Source: Lanius collurio (taxonomy: Eukaryota; Chordata; Aves; Passeriformes; Laniidae). Taken from it: a stretch of DNA of 64,000 nt. The position numbers and the translations under genes were made by a program. A model generated the notes under the pieces. It was not told the origin of the DNA and did no database searches. It saw only the letters and a program-made list of their open reading frames with translations. The stretch covers positions 5,272,335 to 5,336,334 of the forward strand of contig JACBWW010000021.1 in the NCBI GenBank assembly GCA_020086605.1. Direction: 5' to 3'. Below, one piece after another: positions 37,101 through 52,100 of the stretch. Every line of letters begins with the position of its first letter. Within the stretch, counting starts at the first letter, position 1.

Positions 37101-40100
37101 AGAATCTGAGAGTAGAAAAGTATTTTGATGAATATTTTTGTAACGTTCTGAAATTGTCAGAAACCTCAGACTAAAAATGTAAGGAAATATCAGTGGCGTT
37201 AGTTAGGGAGTAAATGTAATTTAAGAAATTTCATGTGCTTCTGCTGAGCTAGAGCTCCGGACACCGACTGCCATGTGTAGGATATGTGAGAAATCAGTGC
37301 TCTTGTAATGCAATTCCAGTATGACTCCTTTGGCTGCTGATCTGTCGATTTTCCTTTGCGGTTGGAAAATGGGTATCATGAAGTCTAAAATCCAGTTTGT
37401 AAGTGCTGTATTTTGCTAATACAGAAGCAAATTGTGTCATTACTGGTTTAGAGAAAATGCTTCCTTTAATGTAAAGCAGTTCTAGTATTTGGGAAACATT
37501 ATGTATATGTAATAAGAAATGTAAATAAATGCACTATAATCAGCAAATTTAAATGCTAATGAAATGTCCTTTTTTTGTTGTTTGTACTCTTACATGTGTG
37601 TTTATCTGTCTTCAAGAAAGTAAACACTGAGATTAAGTGAACTAGCTTAACCAAAGAGGAGTGGAAGTATGTATCTTAATTTGTACAAGTTGCACTTGGT
37701 TTTACCAGGTTTTTGTTGTAAAAATAATATTTTAATTTATAAGTCAAATCCTAATTGGCTCAATTAATGTATATGAATGCAGCTTTTAAATTTGAAAAGC
37801 AATGAAGCTATTAATTTATTTGCGATTAAGATAAATGTAACTTTTGACAGATATATTGAACAGAGTCAACCTCAGCTCACCACGAAGGGGGATACAGAAT
37901 GGTGCACCCAGTAGAGGTACTTTATTGTCCTAATATGGTAATTAAAAACAAAAAAATCCACAACACTTACGAAACATTTGACTGCAAAATTATTTGAAGA
38001 TAACTTTGGAATCCTTTGCAACAGGTACAGTCACTACATTCAAGTCTGAGAGTCAGCATTTCACAGCGCCTGCCTCCAGCCCTGGTGCCCTGCCTGCTCT
38101 GTCCGTCTTTCCGACTGTACCCAGACCTGCGACCGGCTTGGTGGGAGTTCAGCAGTTGGCTGTAGCAGTGAATGTTTCAGGAACTTCACAAATACTGCAG
38201 AGACCAGTTGCTGGATGTTTGTCAGCACAGCAGATGCCTGGGTCAAGTTCTGGCATAACACAGCCTGTTAGCAGACCTGTTACCATTCCAGTGACAACAC
38301 AGCCGGTATCAAGAAATATCACAGTTCCTATGGTGGCTCAACCTGTATCCAGGCCAGAGACTACTGCAACAGCACAGCCTGTAATACTCAATCAGGTAAA
38401 TCTTTATTCATTTAAAATATAAGAGGTATGATTACTTTTGGAATAAACTAACGAAGAACATACTGACTCTGTCTAATGTTTTAAAGATCTGGACTAGATT
38501 AGACTAGCATTATGTAAACTGCAAAGATGCATGACATTGCACTGGTAAATTAAAATATGTATTAGGAAATACTGATTTGGGACATTCAAAGATTATACCT
38601 TTAGTAAGAGTAAAATGGCATTAAATGAAAATCCTAGATGCTAGAGAAATTACTGTTTAGATTCTTTGTGTTCTGTGGAGAAATGATGCAAATTCATTCT
38701 CTAAATTTTGCTAATTTCTTTGCTTAGAGGTGGATCCTGTGTATTGATAAATTTATTTCATTTTTAAATAGCTTGCATTTAGTGTGTAAAGCAACATTGT
38801 GGGTTTTCCACCTGCTTTTTGCAGTGCCTTGCTTGGGATTTTTGATTCTTAAGAGCATGTTGTAGCGGTAGTTCCTTAGTGAGTTTTGCTTTTCATTCAT
38901 GTGGCACAGGAATGAAAACATTGTGAAACAATAGTATGGTAGAGAAGTTTAATCAACCAAAAGTTGCACGATCAGGAGTTGAAACAATTTGGCAACATGT
39001 TTGTTTTGCTTGAAAAGCCGAAGAGAATTGTGCCCTTAGGTCGTGTATCATAGACCTTTCTGGGTTGCCACAGAACCCTGGAGTGTTGCCGTGAGGGAGT
39101 TGAGTTAGTTGCTGGTTTGGTTGCCTTACCTGTTGGATGCATGTGAGAGAGAAAGAATGAGGGTTAAAATTCCATATTTGTATGAGGTAAACTATGATGC
39201 AATACCTTTATTGAAAAAAATTTACACTGAAACTGTTCAGACAATGCCTATAATGTTTGCTACTACTGTCAGATTAAAAAGACGCCTTACAGTACGCACC
39301 ATCTCCATTGTCCGTGCAAATAGACATACTTGAGGTTGTTTCAGTTGTTAGTCTTTTGGTGTAAATAAAAATCATTCAGCCTAACAGATTCTGCATTTGC
39401 TGAGCAGGGCAATCAGTCTAAATGAACAGTGTTAATTAGGCCATTAGAACATGAGGACTGGAATTGGGTGTTCTTAAGACCTGTGGCTAAATAATTGCTG
39501 ATGAGAGGCTGTATTTTAAGAAAAACAGAATTAAAACAATGCAATGTAATCATTGCCTATCAACTGGCTAGCTGAATCTCTGGCAAATTCAGTCGTAAAA
39601 AAACTCATACTTGCTGATTTTGAGTCTTCAGCAGTTGATTGATAGTTTGCAGAGAGAAATTGTGCATGTGTCTGGTGAAGTGGGTTAGCTAAATTAGTCT
39701 CTCACTGTTAAGAAGGCCTAAGAAATTATATAATTTAAAGTCCAGATATCAGTAGGCTATCTAGGTTACTTCTTTAGTCTTCTTAAATCTGTTTTTTTAA
39801 AGCAGGACAAATTAATACAGAAGGGTTTGCCACTTTACGTGATGTATACACATATTTCAAGTCTGAGTTTTTTTACAAGTTTACTGATGACGTAGTATGC
39901 TTTATTTAAATCCTTTAAAAGTGTGCTAGTATGTCCTGCAGAATATTTACTGCAAAAGAAAGCCCTCTGCTTTACTTCCCTCACACACACCCACTCATGT
40001 TTTTGTTCTAACAGACAAAGCTGGTTAGGGGCTTTTACGTTGTTTTTACGACAAAGCCTCAGAGTAAACAGAGCTAGGAAAGCTGAACTTTTCCACGGGG

Positions 40101-43100
40101 TATATGCAAGCTGGATGTAACTCATCAAGACAGTGATTTTCTTTAAAGCAAGCGTGCAGAGTGCACTTCTTTTTCTTTCTCATTCATTGTGTTTATTTGT
40201 CACAGATGAGGCTTTAGTTATAGTGTTACTTTGTCAAAATCTGCAGGTTGTTTTTCCATGGCAGAGAAGATAAACAGCTATTTGAAGAAGTTGCAGCCTG
40301 AAATAGGACATGGAAAAGGTTTTTAAACTGTGTATTAATCAGTTCAGTCTATTCCAGGTTAGACTGACATGCTTTAGAAAGTAATGCATCCTTTTCTGGG
40401 ATAACCAGTGCATACATATTCTGTGGTTTCTTAAAACTTCTGCTGTTTGTTGCAACTATTATTTTATATGGTTTCTTTACAGTACTGACATTTTGATCAT
40501 GGTTTTCATGGGCTCTTAGTGTTTTTTAAGCTATCTTAAATGTAACATCCTGTTATTTGGGTGTTAAGAAATTCTTGAGTACCTTTAGGAAGTTTTGTTT
40601 GTGGTTTTTTTTTTTCCCTTGCTTAAGACATGGTATATCTTCCATCTCTTCAGCTTAACTTTTCTAGATTCAGAACTGTATTTTCAGTTTCAGCATTATG
40701 TAGAATTTGTTTTCTTGTTTATATTGTTATTACCAGTTGATGATGTTACACTTCTTATGAAAGAAGCAGCTTTGGTTGATGTGCCTTTTTTTTGAAAGGT
40801 ACTATAGTTTAGTTTCTTGGGCAAAGTTCTGTGATTTTTTTAATCATTCCTGCCATATTGTCATTTACTTTCTTAGTGTTATATGTATACTGCCTGTATT
40901 TTGGCTCATGTCCTTGTTTGAATTTTCTTCATTCAAGAGCTCCTTAGGGTTTTTTGGATTCCTCAACCCTTCCCCATCTAGTGTTTGTTTCACTGGGAGC
41001 TGCTGTTTTATAGTGATGAGTTTCTGCCTTGGGCTTTCTGTGACATTTTTGTTCACACATGTTCTGTTTCTTCCCACCTTCGTTCTTCCTAAGTGACAAA
41101 AGCTTCAAATAAGTTTTTCTGGGGAGTGTTTGTCATTTGGATCTTCAGCTCCAGGTGTTGAAACTTACCTTTGAAAATACCATGTTGTGAAGATCACTGT
41201 GAGGTATGACTGACTAGACACTGGCAGGACCCCTTTTTAGCTGAACATCCTTCAGAGTGCCTTTGCATTCTGAATACAGTGCAATATTTTTAATCTTAGG
41301 ATTTCAAAAGATTTTTTTCTGTGGGAACTGGGTGCCTTTCATCACCTACTGGGTTGAAACACTTATCTCCTCAATTTCTCAACAGGTCTATAATTTGCCT
41401 CTTGTCAATGTTTGGTATTCCAATTTTATCACTGAAATACTCCTTTCCAATCACAAGCTTGATTTGCTGACTTCCTAAGTAAGTCAGTCTACTTTTTTGT
41501 GTTGTTACTGTACTACATGCTATATGTACTAACTGCTGTGCAGTTCCACAAATTCAGAGATTTTTATTTCAGTCATACAGTTTACAGCAGTTTTAATTCA
41601 GTCAGAGCTACTGTTGCATCTCATAGCATAGGACTAGCCTCTTCTTTAAGAAAAATTTGTCCTTAGCAGTGAAGATGTTCTATAATTCAGTGTTCAGAGT
41701 GCTCTCCACTAAGCTACAGCCAATTCTGTCTTTCCCTTACTTAACAGGTACTTTCCTCAGTCAGTATGATTCAGGTTCCAGTTGTTCCTACATAATTTTG
41801 GGAGAACAAAGGTCCAGTACTATGCACTGTAATTTTTCAGGATGGGTTTGCTTATCAGTTACCATATGGGCTTCCACAGTTAGAAAATCTAGGATGCAGA
41901 CTATGAATCCAATATTTTTACTAGTCCCTTAGAAAACTAAAAGTAGTGGTGTACTACTTCACTTTGCTTGAGCCCTAGGAAATTAACTTACAAATATGTA
42001 AGATTTTGCCTTTCTGCATGGGGGAGCACCTGTACATGTTAGCTTGATTTATTTTTTTGTTTCATCAATGGGGTAAGGCTGTTTTGTTTTGGTTTTTTTA
42101 AGCATTTTTGTTTCCTAGAGCATAAGACAATATTGGGGGGGCTGTATATAAAATGACAGAGCCAAATTACGTTAAAATAATACTTGTGAACAGAAAAGGA
42201 CTTTTTGAAATTTAGGAGATGGAGTTTTCAGTGTGTCTGTTTCTACATTTTTTTGCTTGCTGGATATGTTTAGTATACACTGGGGAGATGTACCCATGCC
42301 ATCAAGATCGTAGTTTGGGTATTTCAATGGCAATTAAAATGTTGGCAGGACATAAAACCAGAGAAACTACAGAGTAGTAAGAGATGCAGAGTTTGTATGT
42401 AGCTGTTGTATTGGTCACATTTGAAATATAAATGGTGTGGACAGAGCCTTGCACTCAGAGCCTGCCACAGGTTTCTCTCCTGAGCATTAGTTGTGCTTGA
42501 GGTGTGGCCTGCAGGCTGAGCTGCTTTGCTTGTGCTTTCATTGGCTCTTCTGAGACTGCTGTGACTGCAGTAACACCTCTATTGTGACAGTAACTCATGT
42601 AGCTGTTATTCATAACAAATATAACACAGGCATTTAGTAACTATTCCCACAGCTGCTCCTCAACATCTATCTTTAATTTATTTAGAGTGGATTAGATGAC
42701 TCGCCAGAAGAAAGAATGGCTCTTTATTAAGGTCCTGAAGGGTCTTCACTTAAGGAGAGATGTACAAGAAAAAGCCAGGTTGGGGAGCAGTGTCTTCCTT
42801 TTTGTTCTGGTGTTTAGGAGTCCTAAACTAGATTATCATATCTGATTAGGTACTTGTGCTCCTTCAGGCTTTATTTCCATTCAGTTTGGTTAACATGGTG
42901 TTAGTTAAAAATGTGATGGCTTCCACAGGGATGTTTTCAAATAAGTATTCAATTGTGAATGAGAAACAGCTTGTGAGATCGATCTTTTCAGCAAAACATA
43001 TTTTGGCCTTTGTCTCATGGGTACACTGATGACACGGTCTCTGTATGTGTATTGGGTGTTTTATCTCATTTGTTTTTTTTTTTTTTTATTGTCAACTTTT

Positions 43101-46100
43101 TTTTGTTTCGCAGTACAGCTTGATGAAGTGTAACCATTTGAATTATTTCAGAATTGAAATTGCCAATACTTTCCCATATCTACCTTAGTATTAAATTAAA
43201 CCTAGCTGTTATGTTTTTTCTTAACTGCTTACTGCTATTCCTGAAAATATTTCATGTTTCAGATTGTGCTAGGATGAATGGCCTAATAAAATGTGACCAG
43301 TATTGATGAATCTTGAAAAATGTTTCTCCTGCCTCACCCTCTTAACTTTGAATATTTGTAAAGAGAACTCAATTTCATGTTTCTTTTTCCTCCAAGTGTT
43401 ACCTGTTGGGTGATCAGTGGAACTGTTTAGTTTTAACAGTTTCCAGTGCTGGAGACAAGAAATGTGGACTATTTAATTTTTTAGGTTATATGTACTAAAG
43501 GGCAAATCTTTTAAACTGAAGGATAAAAAAATACTTGTACTTGGAGATGCACAAAACTGAATTTACCAAGGTGCTGGGAAACATGAACCAACTTTTAGAT
43601 TAGCTGGGCTTTGAAAAGAGGGTTTGATTATATTATTTTCAGAAATCCTTATAAAATTACATAAAAGGAAAAAACCCTTGATGATATCAGGAGTGAGTAC
43701 CCTTCCCAGTCAAGATGCTATAGATACCCCTTACTTTCATTAAAGCTTGAGCACTTAGTAGAATTTGATCTTGATATCATCTTGCTTTGAGAAGCTTCTG
43801 CTTGCTGCAAGTTTGTGCTACTTTTGAGTTCTGCTTTTGATCTTTTAAAATGCAGCTAGATGTTATGTAGGAGTAATAGGCAGATGCCTCAGTTTAGGTT
43901 CAAGGAAGAAAGTATTTTGTTTTTTGAAAAACCAATCAAGTATAATTTGAAACATCATCAGACTTTTTGAACAAAAGCATTTACAATTAGCAATTCAAAC
44001 AGATTAGTGATATTTCATTAAATGGTCTTTCCCAGGTCTTAGGATTGTTCTTACTATTCTGAATACACAGCTATGAAAAATTAACAAACACTGGTGAGAA
44101 TTGCAACCTTAGTGAAGTGTCAGAAGAAACTATTTTGGGGAGATTGTAATGAACTTGATTTTGAGTTGAGTACGTCTGAGTACTTTTAAGCGATCATATG
44201 TTTTTAACATAAACCCTTTGAAGCTTGCAAGTAAAAAAAATATTAAACCTCAAATTTCTTTTCCCTCTTGAAAATATCTTATTAGGATTATATTATGGAC
44301 TCTCCACCAGATGCACCAGATAATACATCTGGTATACTGTTTGGTGTGAGACAGAACTCGGGAGTTCCACAGTACCAGACTGGGCCAGCAGTGAATGTAA
44401 CAGGTGGGTATAACTGTAGTAGTTGATAAGAGAAAGAAACAACCTAATGTCATTTAACTCTAGTGCAGATCTTTGGGTTATAACTTTAAATAGGATTTCT
44501 GGAATGTAGTATAGCTACTTTTTTCTTCCCCCTGTACATAACACTGTATAATGTTTAATGAGATGAACTTTGGAGTCTTGTGTTGTCAGACGTTGCTTTT
44601 CAGTGCATTAGACTGACTATTATATCAACTACTGTCATCTTATAATGCTCATTTAGATGGGAAAAAGCACTTCCAGATCCACTGTATCTTTATTGACAGG
44701 TAAAGGTTTGTTTTCAATTCATTGCTCTTTGGCCAGTGGGAATNTCTTTATTGACAGGTAAAGGTTTGTTTTCAATTCATTGCTCTTTGGCCAGTGGGAA
44801 TAGGAAAGACTCTTAGCAAAAGAGGGGCTGTGCAGTACCTGAAGAACTGAGTCTGCTGGATGGATTCCCTGTGATGTTGATCTTGGTTTTCTGACTGCTG
44901 TTTGCAGGAGTTGGAGTAGATGGGATCAAAAGGGCTGTTCCTGAAAAGGGAGAGAGTATGTAATTTGACAAAAACCCTCTTTTTTTTCAACTAGCTGAAC
45001 TGCATTTCAGCAGTAAATATTTGACCTACTTAAAAAGAAGCCAGAAACCCTTTTTGTGTGTGTCACAGCAGATGAAATAGATTTGAAGCGTGCAGTGTAT
45101 TCAGTCTTAAGAAGGCTATAACTTGGGACTTCCCTCCTGCTTTTTGAAGGATTGTACTTTTGTAATAACTGGCCAGAATCCCATTATTCTGTCTGTAAGT
45201 TATGGGTGACAATGACTTCTGATTCTTCCCTGAGGTAACTGGTTAAGTGCAGTGAATGCCCTGACTGGTCATGCTAAGAAGTTACATAGGACAGAGGGAT
45301 AGCCAGTTTGCTCAGCTTCATGTGATGATTTTGCACTTTTTAGTTATTCACTCCACATATGTATTGATGAAGGTTTAGTAGTGTATTTTCTTGCTTGTGT
45401 CCAGCCATTCTGTTGGTGTCATTCTTGTCTTGGGTTAAATAGCTTTTCATCAAGTAAAGAAATGGTTTGTGTTTTGCAAATGGTTCAGTATTCTAACTCT
45501 TGTTCTCCAAATAACAGGTATTAAAGTTTAATTGTTTGTAGGTTTAGGTTTTTTAACTTTAGAGACTTGCTTGCTTACTTAAAAATTGCTCGTATTAGTC
45601 TCTCACTGAGAAAAAAATTAAATGCTTAAAAGCATTGAGGATTGCAATTCAAAGCATTTTAAATGTGCCATACTTAGTCTATCTTTATTTCTATAAGATG
45701 GCAATAGGATTTGAAAGTTAAAAGTTTTATTACTGTGGATTGAAACATGAATATTTTTATGGCACAGAAGGCAAATTTAAGATGAATTTCACTTTGCGAG
45801 AAGTGTCTGTGTTTTGTGGTCTGGCTTGGTTGGTGGGGCTGTGCAATGAGATTGCGTTCAAGTTCATGCATGCCAAAGCTACTTACCTGTGTTGGTGCTG
45901 TGCTTCCCTAATTCATATGCAGCACTGTGGGCATAAGACATTCTGGAACATGGTATTTAAAAGCAGACTCCTTTTGGGAACTGGCCTTTGATACTCTGCA
46001 GGACAATTTAACTTATGCATACGGATCGTTAAAGACATTTTTTTAGCTCGGTATAGCATAAATATTTATTTCTGAGGTCTAAGCGGGGAAATGACAGGTT

Positions 46101-49100
46101 GCTAAAGGACACTAACCAAGCATCTTGTTAGGCTGCTAAATAGGTGATAGTGTTTGGATAAACGGCATTGGTAACTCTTACCTGCAGCTCAGATGGCACT
46201 GGGGATGTATGTAAAACAAGCTGGCTTTCTGACAATATGGTGAGAACATTCTCCCACAGACTTCACCCACTTGGATGAATGAGAAATTGCTGTAACTGAA
46301 TGACCTGTTGTGTGGAGTTGACTGGACTGCATCCATGATTTCATAGCTCCTGCTTTCCTGATTAATGGGAGGTGTTGGTGCAGGACAATACACTAGAGCC
46401 CTGAAGCAATTTGGCTTTCATGTGCCTATTTTGTTATCATGGTACATGTGGTGCTTTTATTGTAGGTTACTGTTTCTGATGTCTTTTTTCAGCATTTATA
46501 AAATCAGGCCCAGCCAGCACAGATGCGCAGAGCAGCATTAAGGTTTTTACCTGTCTGTGAGGTGGTGCTGCAGCCAGTGCACTTTACTGCTTCCTTGCCG
46601 TCATGGATGTGGTATGTAGGAATATTGTGTGTATAAGGATAGCCAACTGCTGGGTGGTAGCTACAGAAGCATTCACTAATAGCACAAAGTGAGCAAACAA
46701 GAATTATTTGGCTGCTGCCTTTCCCTGCTGTCCTGAGTACTTGGAGTCCCTGTGGCCTGTTGTGTACAGGATTGGACAAGCTAGTCTGGAACGTGGGTGA
46801 TTCAAGGAATTCTTGTGTCCACACTCCAGCTGAGAGGCACTTTCATGATAGGAAGGGTCAACCCGATTTTTACCAGCAAGATATTAAATAATACTTGGAG
46901 TTGGTGTGATTAGTTTTCAAAATAGGCCTAATTTTTTTTTTTTACATGAACCAACAACAGAATTAAAATGTAAACCTATGTGTATTCTCCTAGTTTTATA
47001 GATCTTCTGAGAGAATTTACTCATCAGAGTTGTATAGACCAAGACTACTTGCCTTTATCAATACATAAGAGTCTTCAAAATTTTTATCACAGATGTGTTA
47101 AGCTTTTAAAATTGGAATTATGAACAATTTCATTAACGTATGAAAATAGTCTTTGTTTCTGAATTGGGTTTTCTACAGTTTCTACAGTCAAATACTTCAC
47201 TGAAGCTCTCTGTAAAAACTATGTGCACAGCTACAAGTAGTTTAACATACAGCAGCAGTTCCTACTGTAGGTTGATGGCCGGATGCTCAAATAGCCTCAG
47301 TGGTACAGAAGAATGCTAAGGTTATACCAGCTCCCTGGAAGCCTTTGCTGAGCAAGACACATGTCAGTGTAAGCAGCTTGTATACCCATGAGGGTGAGTA
47401 TAAGTAAATTAAAGCCCCCTAGGAAGTAGTAGCATCTAATTAATAAGGTGATCATTTTGTGAATGAATAAACTTTAGGTAAACAATGCATAGAGTGAGAC
47501 GTTTGAGCTTAACATCTTCATTTATGTCAAAAAGAAGGAAAGGTGTGTTACAAGGGAGAATGCTAATATGTTTAAGTATCTATATATCAAGTGAATTATG
47601 TTTTCCCATTTATGAGGCACAGTGTGGCAAATTCTCCAAGATGTTCATTAGCATTCTCTGCTGGGAGTCTGCCTATGTGTATTGAATGGGGAGATTCTCT
47701 GGATTGTTGGCTAAGTTTAGGTGGTTCCCACTGAGTATGTGCAACTGTGGATGCCAAGGAGCTGGTTTGTTTCTTCTCAGAAGTTTGAATAATTTTGTGA
47801 CACAAGGTATCTCTATGTGTTGAGCTTCTTGTTACACCCTGAGAAAATTTTGAAGCAGCTATATCATTGGGTGGGGGACATACCAAAATGTCCTTAGCTT
47901 AGATTGTGTCCAGAACTGAAGCCCTTGACATAGTTTATTATAGTCTTAAGACTATTTGCAGTCTCTGATTGTGAGAGATCTACAAGACCAGTTGTGGCAC
48001 TTCAGACTACTTGCTTTGTAGCTGTGTCTTTCAAGTCTGCTTGAGGACTGATCTCTGTGTTAAGCTTGTATTGTCAAGTGACAGAGATGGGTTTCTGACA
48101 AGATGGAGCCAAGTGTTTATGGGCATGTTAATCAGCCACTGAACCTCCCAATTTCAAAGTTGTTGGGGGATCTTTTGTTGTGGGGTGTTTTTTTTTTTTT
48201 CTTGTGTGTCGTTTTTTGTTTTGGTGTTTTTTTGTTTGTTTATTTTGTTTTTATTGATTTTCTTCAGAAGAAATACTGCAAATGATATGTAATGTTCCTT
48301 CAGAAGAGCGCAGATAGATGTGCTGTGCTTGGTCGCTAGAAGTTATAACACTTGTTTTCATTTTGCAAGCCAGCTGAAGTTTACAGAGTTAAATAACAAA
48401 CTAAAGCAGCATTAACACAGAACCAGAAAAGAAGTGCATTACAAGTGCAGAGCTTGCTCCAAATAGCGGGCATTGCAGAAAACAGCTGCTTAGCTCAACT
48501 TTATTACTCTGAACTCACCTTGTCTCAGATTAGAGTGGGTCAAGATGTGAAAAGTAGGCCAAATAAATTCAGGTGGACATAATATGATTTACTGGGGTTT
48601 CAGAGGTGGATCTGTATCTCTTTGTGTTTACTCTTTCCTGCTTCACTGGCCTTGGCCTTCAGTCTGAGTTGGATGTTGTTTTCTTAACTTCGGTATGGCA
48701 TGTTAGTTTAGGAAAATCTTAAAACTGCTTTGTATGGACTCTAAATTGCAGGTTGTCACTATTGTGTTCTGATTACCATGGGGAAAAAACCTCAAGTTCT
48801 TTATTTTAAAGTGCCGTAGGTCTACATGAGAGTGGTTTTGTATTTAAACCTCCTGCTGCTTCTGAAGGTGACAGTGTAACTCCAAAACAGTCCAAGCACA
48901 ATGAGGTTGGTGCTACAAGCAACTCAGCTGTAACTGTCCAACAGTTACATAGACACAAAATGTATCTTCAAGCAGTAGGAAGATGGAATAGTCTGGCTGG
49001 CAGTCTACGCTTCGGTGTCATGGAAAAAGCTAACTCATCTAGAGTGTTTCAGTTGGTTAGTATTTTTAATGCGCTTAAGGCAGTTTAAGTGTAACTTTTC

Positions 49101-52100
49101 TTATGCCATAAAATAAAAATAGCGATTCTATGCAAGGATTTATATAGCTTTACAAATTATTTTATTTGAGGTTATTACCTAGTCAAATTTTAGACACTTA
49201 TTTAGTAGGTAGGTTTGAATTCTGTAGAGCAATAGTCATTTGAAGAGAGATGATAAAAATAAATGCCCCTGACCTCATTCTCTTAGTTCAGATTTTCTAT
49301 GTCAAAGAAACAAGTAGGAGGTTGAAACTTCAAAACATAACCAATTAGAAAATCAAGACTGAAAGAGTTCTTGAGTTGATTTTGTGACTGCTGAATTTAT
49401 GAACTAATTCTGATTAGATGAAGGAAGAAGAAAATCATTTTAGCAATGCCAGACAAGGCAGTAATGACTTAGGTTGTGGAATCTGCATCCTTGGACATAT
49501 TCAGAAATTGACCGGACGTGGCTCTGAGCATAAGATTGGACTTGCTTTGAGTGGGAGGCACAAAACCACCTCCAAAGGTCCAACCTAAATGATTTTGTGA
49601 TTCTGTACTTTGTGATTTCTGTACTTTGACTAACTATTGCAAAGAGTGTTTTGCAGTTTTCCCCCTTTTCTTACAGCAGCAGCAGTTTTTGATACAGTTT
49701 AAAGTAGTAATGGGAGGAGATAAGGTCTATTTCAAAGAGGGGATGTTCTTGGAAAGATGTTTCCTTCCCTGCAAGAAGAGATCTAGTCTAGCTGTTTCAG
49801 AGTATTAACAATTAGGGACATTTTTTTTCTCCTGAGCCAAAAGGTACTTTCTAGTCATTGCAGTAGGCAAGGGTATATTTTTTACTTTGTGACATTTCCA
49901 AGACATCCTTTCTCCTATAATGTTATAATGATTGTTTGGAGTAATTTCAGATTTGGGGTTTTTTGCATGTCTTATTTAGAGCTTGTTTGGTCTTTCCAGC
50001 ACCCAGAAAGAAGTGGCTATAACATGAACATTGCAGCAAAAAAATTTCCTCCACCCTGTTTCGAGTAAAATAGATACTGTGCTTCAGCCTATAATAAAAG
50101 ATAACTGAAGGATCTTGCTAAATTCAGTAAAAAAAGTAGTAGATCATATTCACTGAAAACCTTATTTTGCTGAGTTTGTCTCTAAGCCATCCCGTGCTGG
50201 CATAGCAATTTCTAACCTGTCCCAGAATCCAGCACTGAAGCACTGCAGATCATGATGTTCTGCTGCAGAACTGGTTTTCTTCGACTCAGTTGGCTGGGAT
50301 GTGTCAAAATGTTTTACCAACTGTGATAGTGAAGACTTGCAGAACTGTTTTGTGGGGCATCTTTTACATGGCCATCGGCTGTGAGGGGCTGTCTGCTTAA
50401 TTATGATTCTTAGCAAAACTGTTATATTAAGGAAAATTACTGTCTACCTATGGTCTAGACAGGACTATTTTTGTGTAAAAATGTATAACACTGTTGCATG
50501 GTCATCTCTTAACTCATACTTTAACTCATTCCCCTGTATTTCGTGGAACAGTTGACTCTACTGTTGAGATGTTTTTCTGTGTTTAAGTTCTAAACTACTT
50601 ACTTAGTATGGAGTCCTCCAGATCTGTGAATGACTTGAGAATGCAAGAGAATTTCATCTGGAAAAGTAGCTCATGCTCTGATGTTTTTTGACAGTTTGGA
50701 GAAAACTCGAAGCTTGGGTTTATTCATTAAAGTTTAAACTAATGGAAAGCTTTAATACCTCTCTTTTGTTCAAAAGGCATTAATCATTTATGTTGATAAG
50801 AGCATATTGTTTCCCTTAATTACTGTGAGTAATTATTAATTTAGAGGATTTATTCTCTGGATTCTCCAAAGACACCTTTGCTTAACAGAATGCACTTGAA
50901 TAGGCCTAGATTCCAACAAATATCCAGAGAGAAATAGCTTCATCATTAAGGACCAAATGGCAAAATTTCTTTTCAAAGTTATCTGAACCCTATTGTGATG
51001 ATGATCGGGTCGTGGAAGTAAACAGGCTTTACATGTTCATTTTAAAATTAGTTTGTGAAACAAAAGCATCAAAAATCCATCCTGTCCAGGATGGGGTGGG
51101 CTGATAGTGCACAGAAAGAGTGCTTTCTCCCTACCATGCTACCTTTATCTCCTCACATATTTTGTCCTTGTTTGTTGATAAGATTTTGTAAAATCTGTTT
51201 ATCAGTCTGTATCAAAGAGAACAAACTCCAAGTCAGTTTAGAAAAAATGAAGAATAATTAAAAGATGCTTCTAAAGCCTTGGTTATCGTTATTACAGATT
51301 CATTGATGGTAATAGTTTTCATTTGAAATAGTATATTTTGCTAGAATTCTCCTACTACTACTAAATTGAGTATTCTGCTTGTGAATTCTCAGTTTTTATA
51401 TGTTTTAAATTTTACAGAGACAAATGCTGCATCCAGCACCATTAAAAATGGAGGACCTTTTCCACGGGCCTGTCCAAAGTGTAATATACATTTCAATCTT
51501 ATGGATCCTCTGAAAAATCATATGAAGGTAAAATATTTTGGGGCTGGCAAACCTTAGACCAAGCTTTATGGGCTTCTCTTTGGTTATGGAAGAGTGCTGT
51601 GGTTTGATAGGAAGCTGGTTTGGCTTCTGTCTGGTACCTACCAGTGGCAAATGTTCAAAGTATTGCCATCACAAAGAGCAAGACATGAACAGAGGCGCTC
51701 TAAATCTTTTTGCTTTTTGCCTAATTTTTCCAATGTGCTGAAGGTAAGTGTCTATAGTAATAGGCAGCCAGGTGACTCACATCTGTATAAAATTGTAGCT
51801 GACACAAAGATGAAAGTATAAACATACCTTTTTATCTTGATGTATCACTTGGTCCATCAAGATAAAAATACTTCATACCTAATAGATAAAAAAAAGTTGT
51901 TAAGCTGAGGAGAAGAATTTTATTTGTAGTTCATACTTAAACACTGTGTTAAACAAAACTTTCAGAAACTTCACATCACTTCATCTAATTATGAAACTAT
52001 TACTGTTTCTGGAAACATTGTTCTCAATAAACTTATGCTTGTCAGCAAAATATTTGTGTTAAAACTGCTTTTTATTCTTGTTATTAAATGTAAATGACAA

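Larger units (their letters stand above)
44404..48819 (+). other. ZNF280D: ZNF280D intron after coding exon 4
   Basis: About 4.4 kb. It contains the assembly irregularity at 44687-44801 and a G/T-rich tract at 48165-48262. No exon is recognised; the frame 46504-46824 on the minus strand has no known similarity. Confidence 0.65.

Noticed and set aside
40595..41096. Phe/Leu-rich frames resembling membrane segments
   Set aside because: They lie in a T-rich ZNF280D intron, and hydrophobicity follows from TTT/CTT codons. No start context or partner exon.
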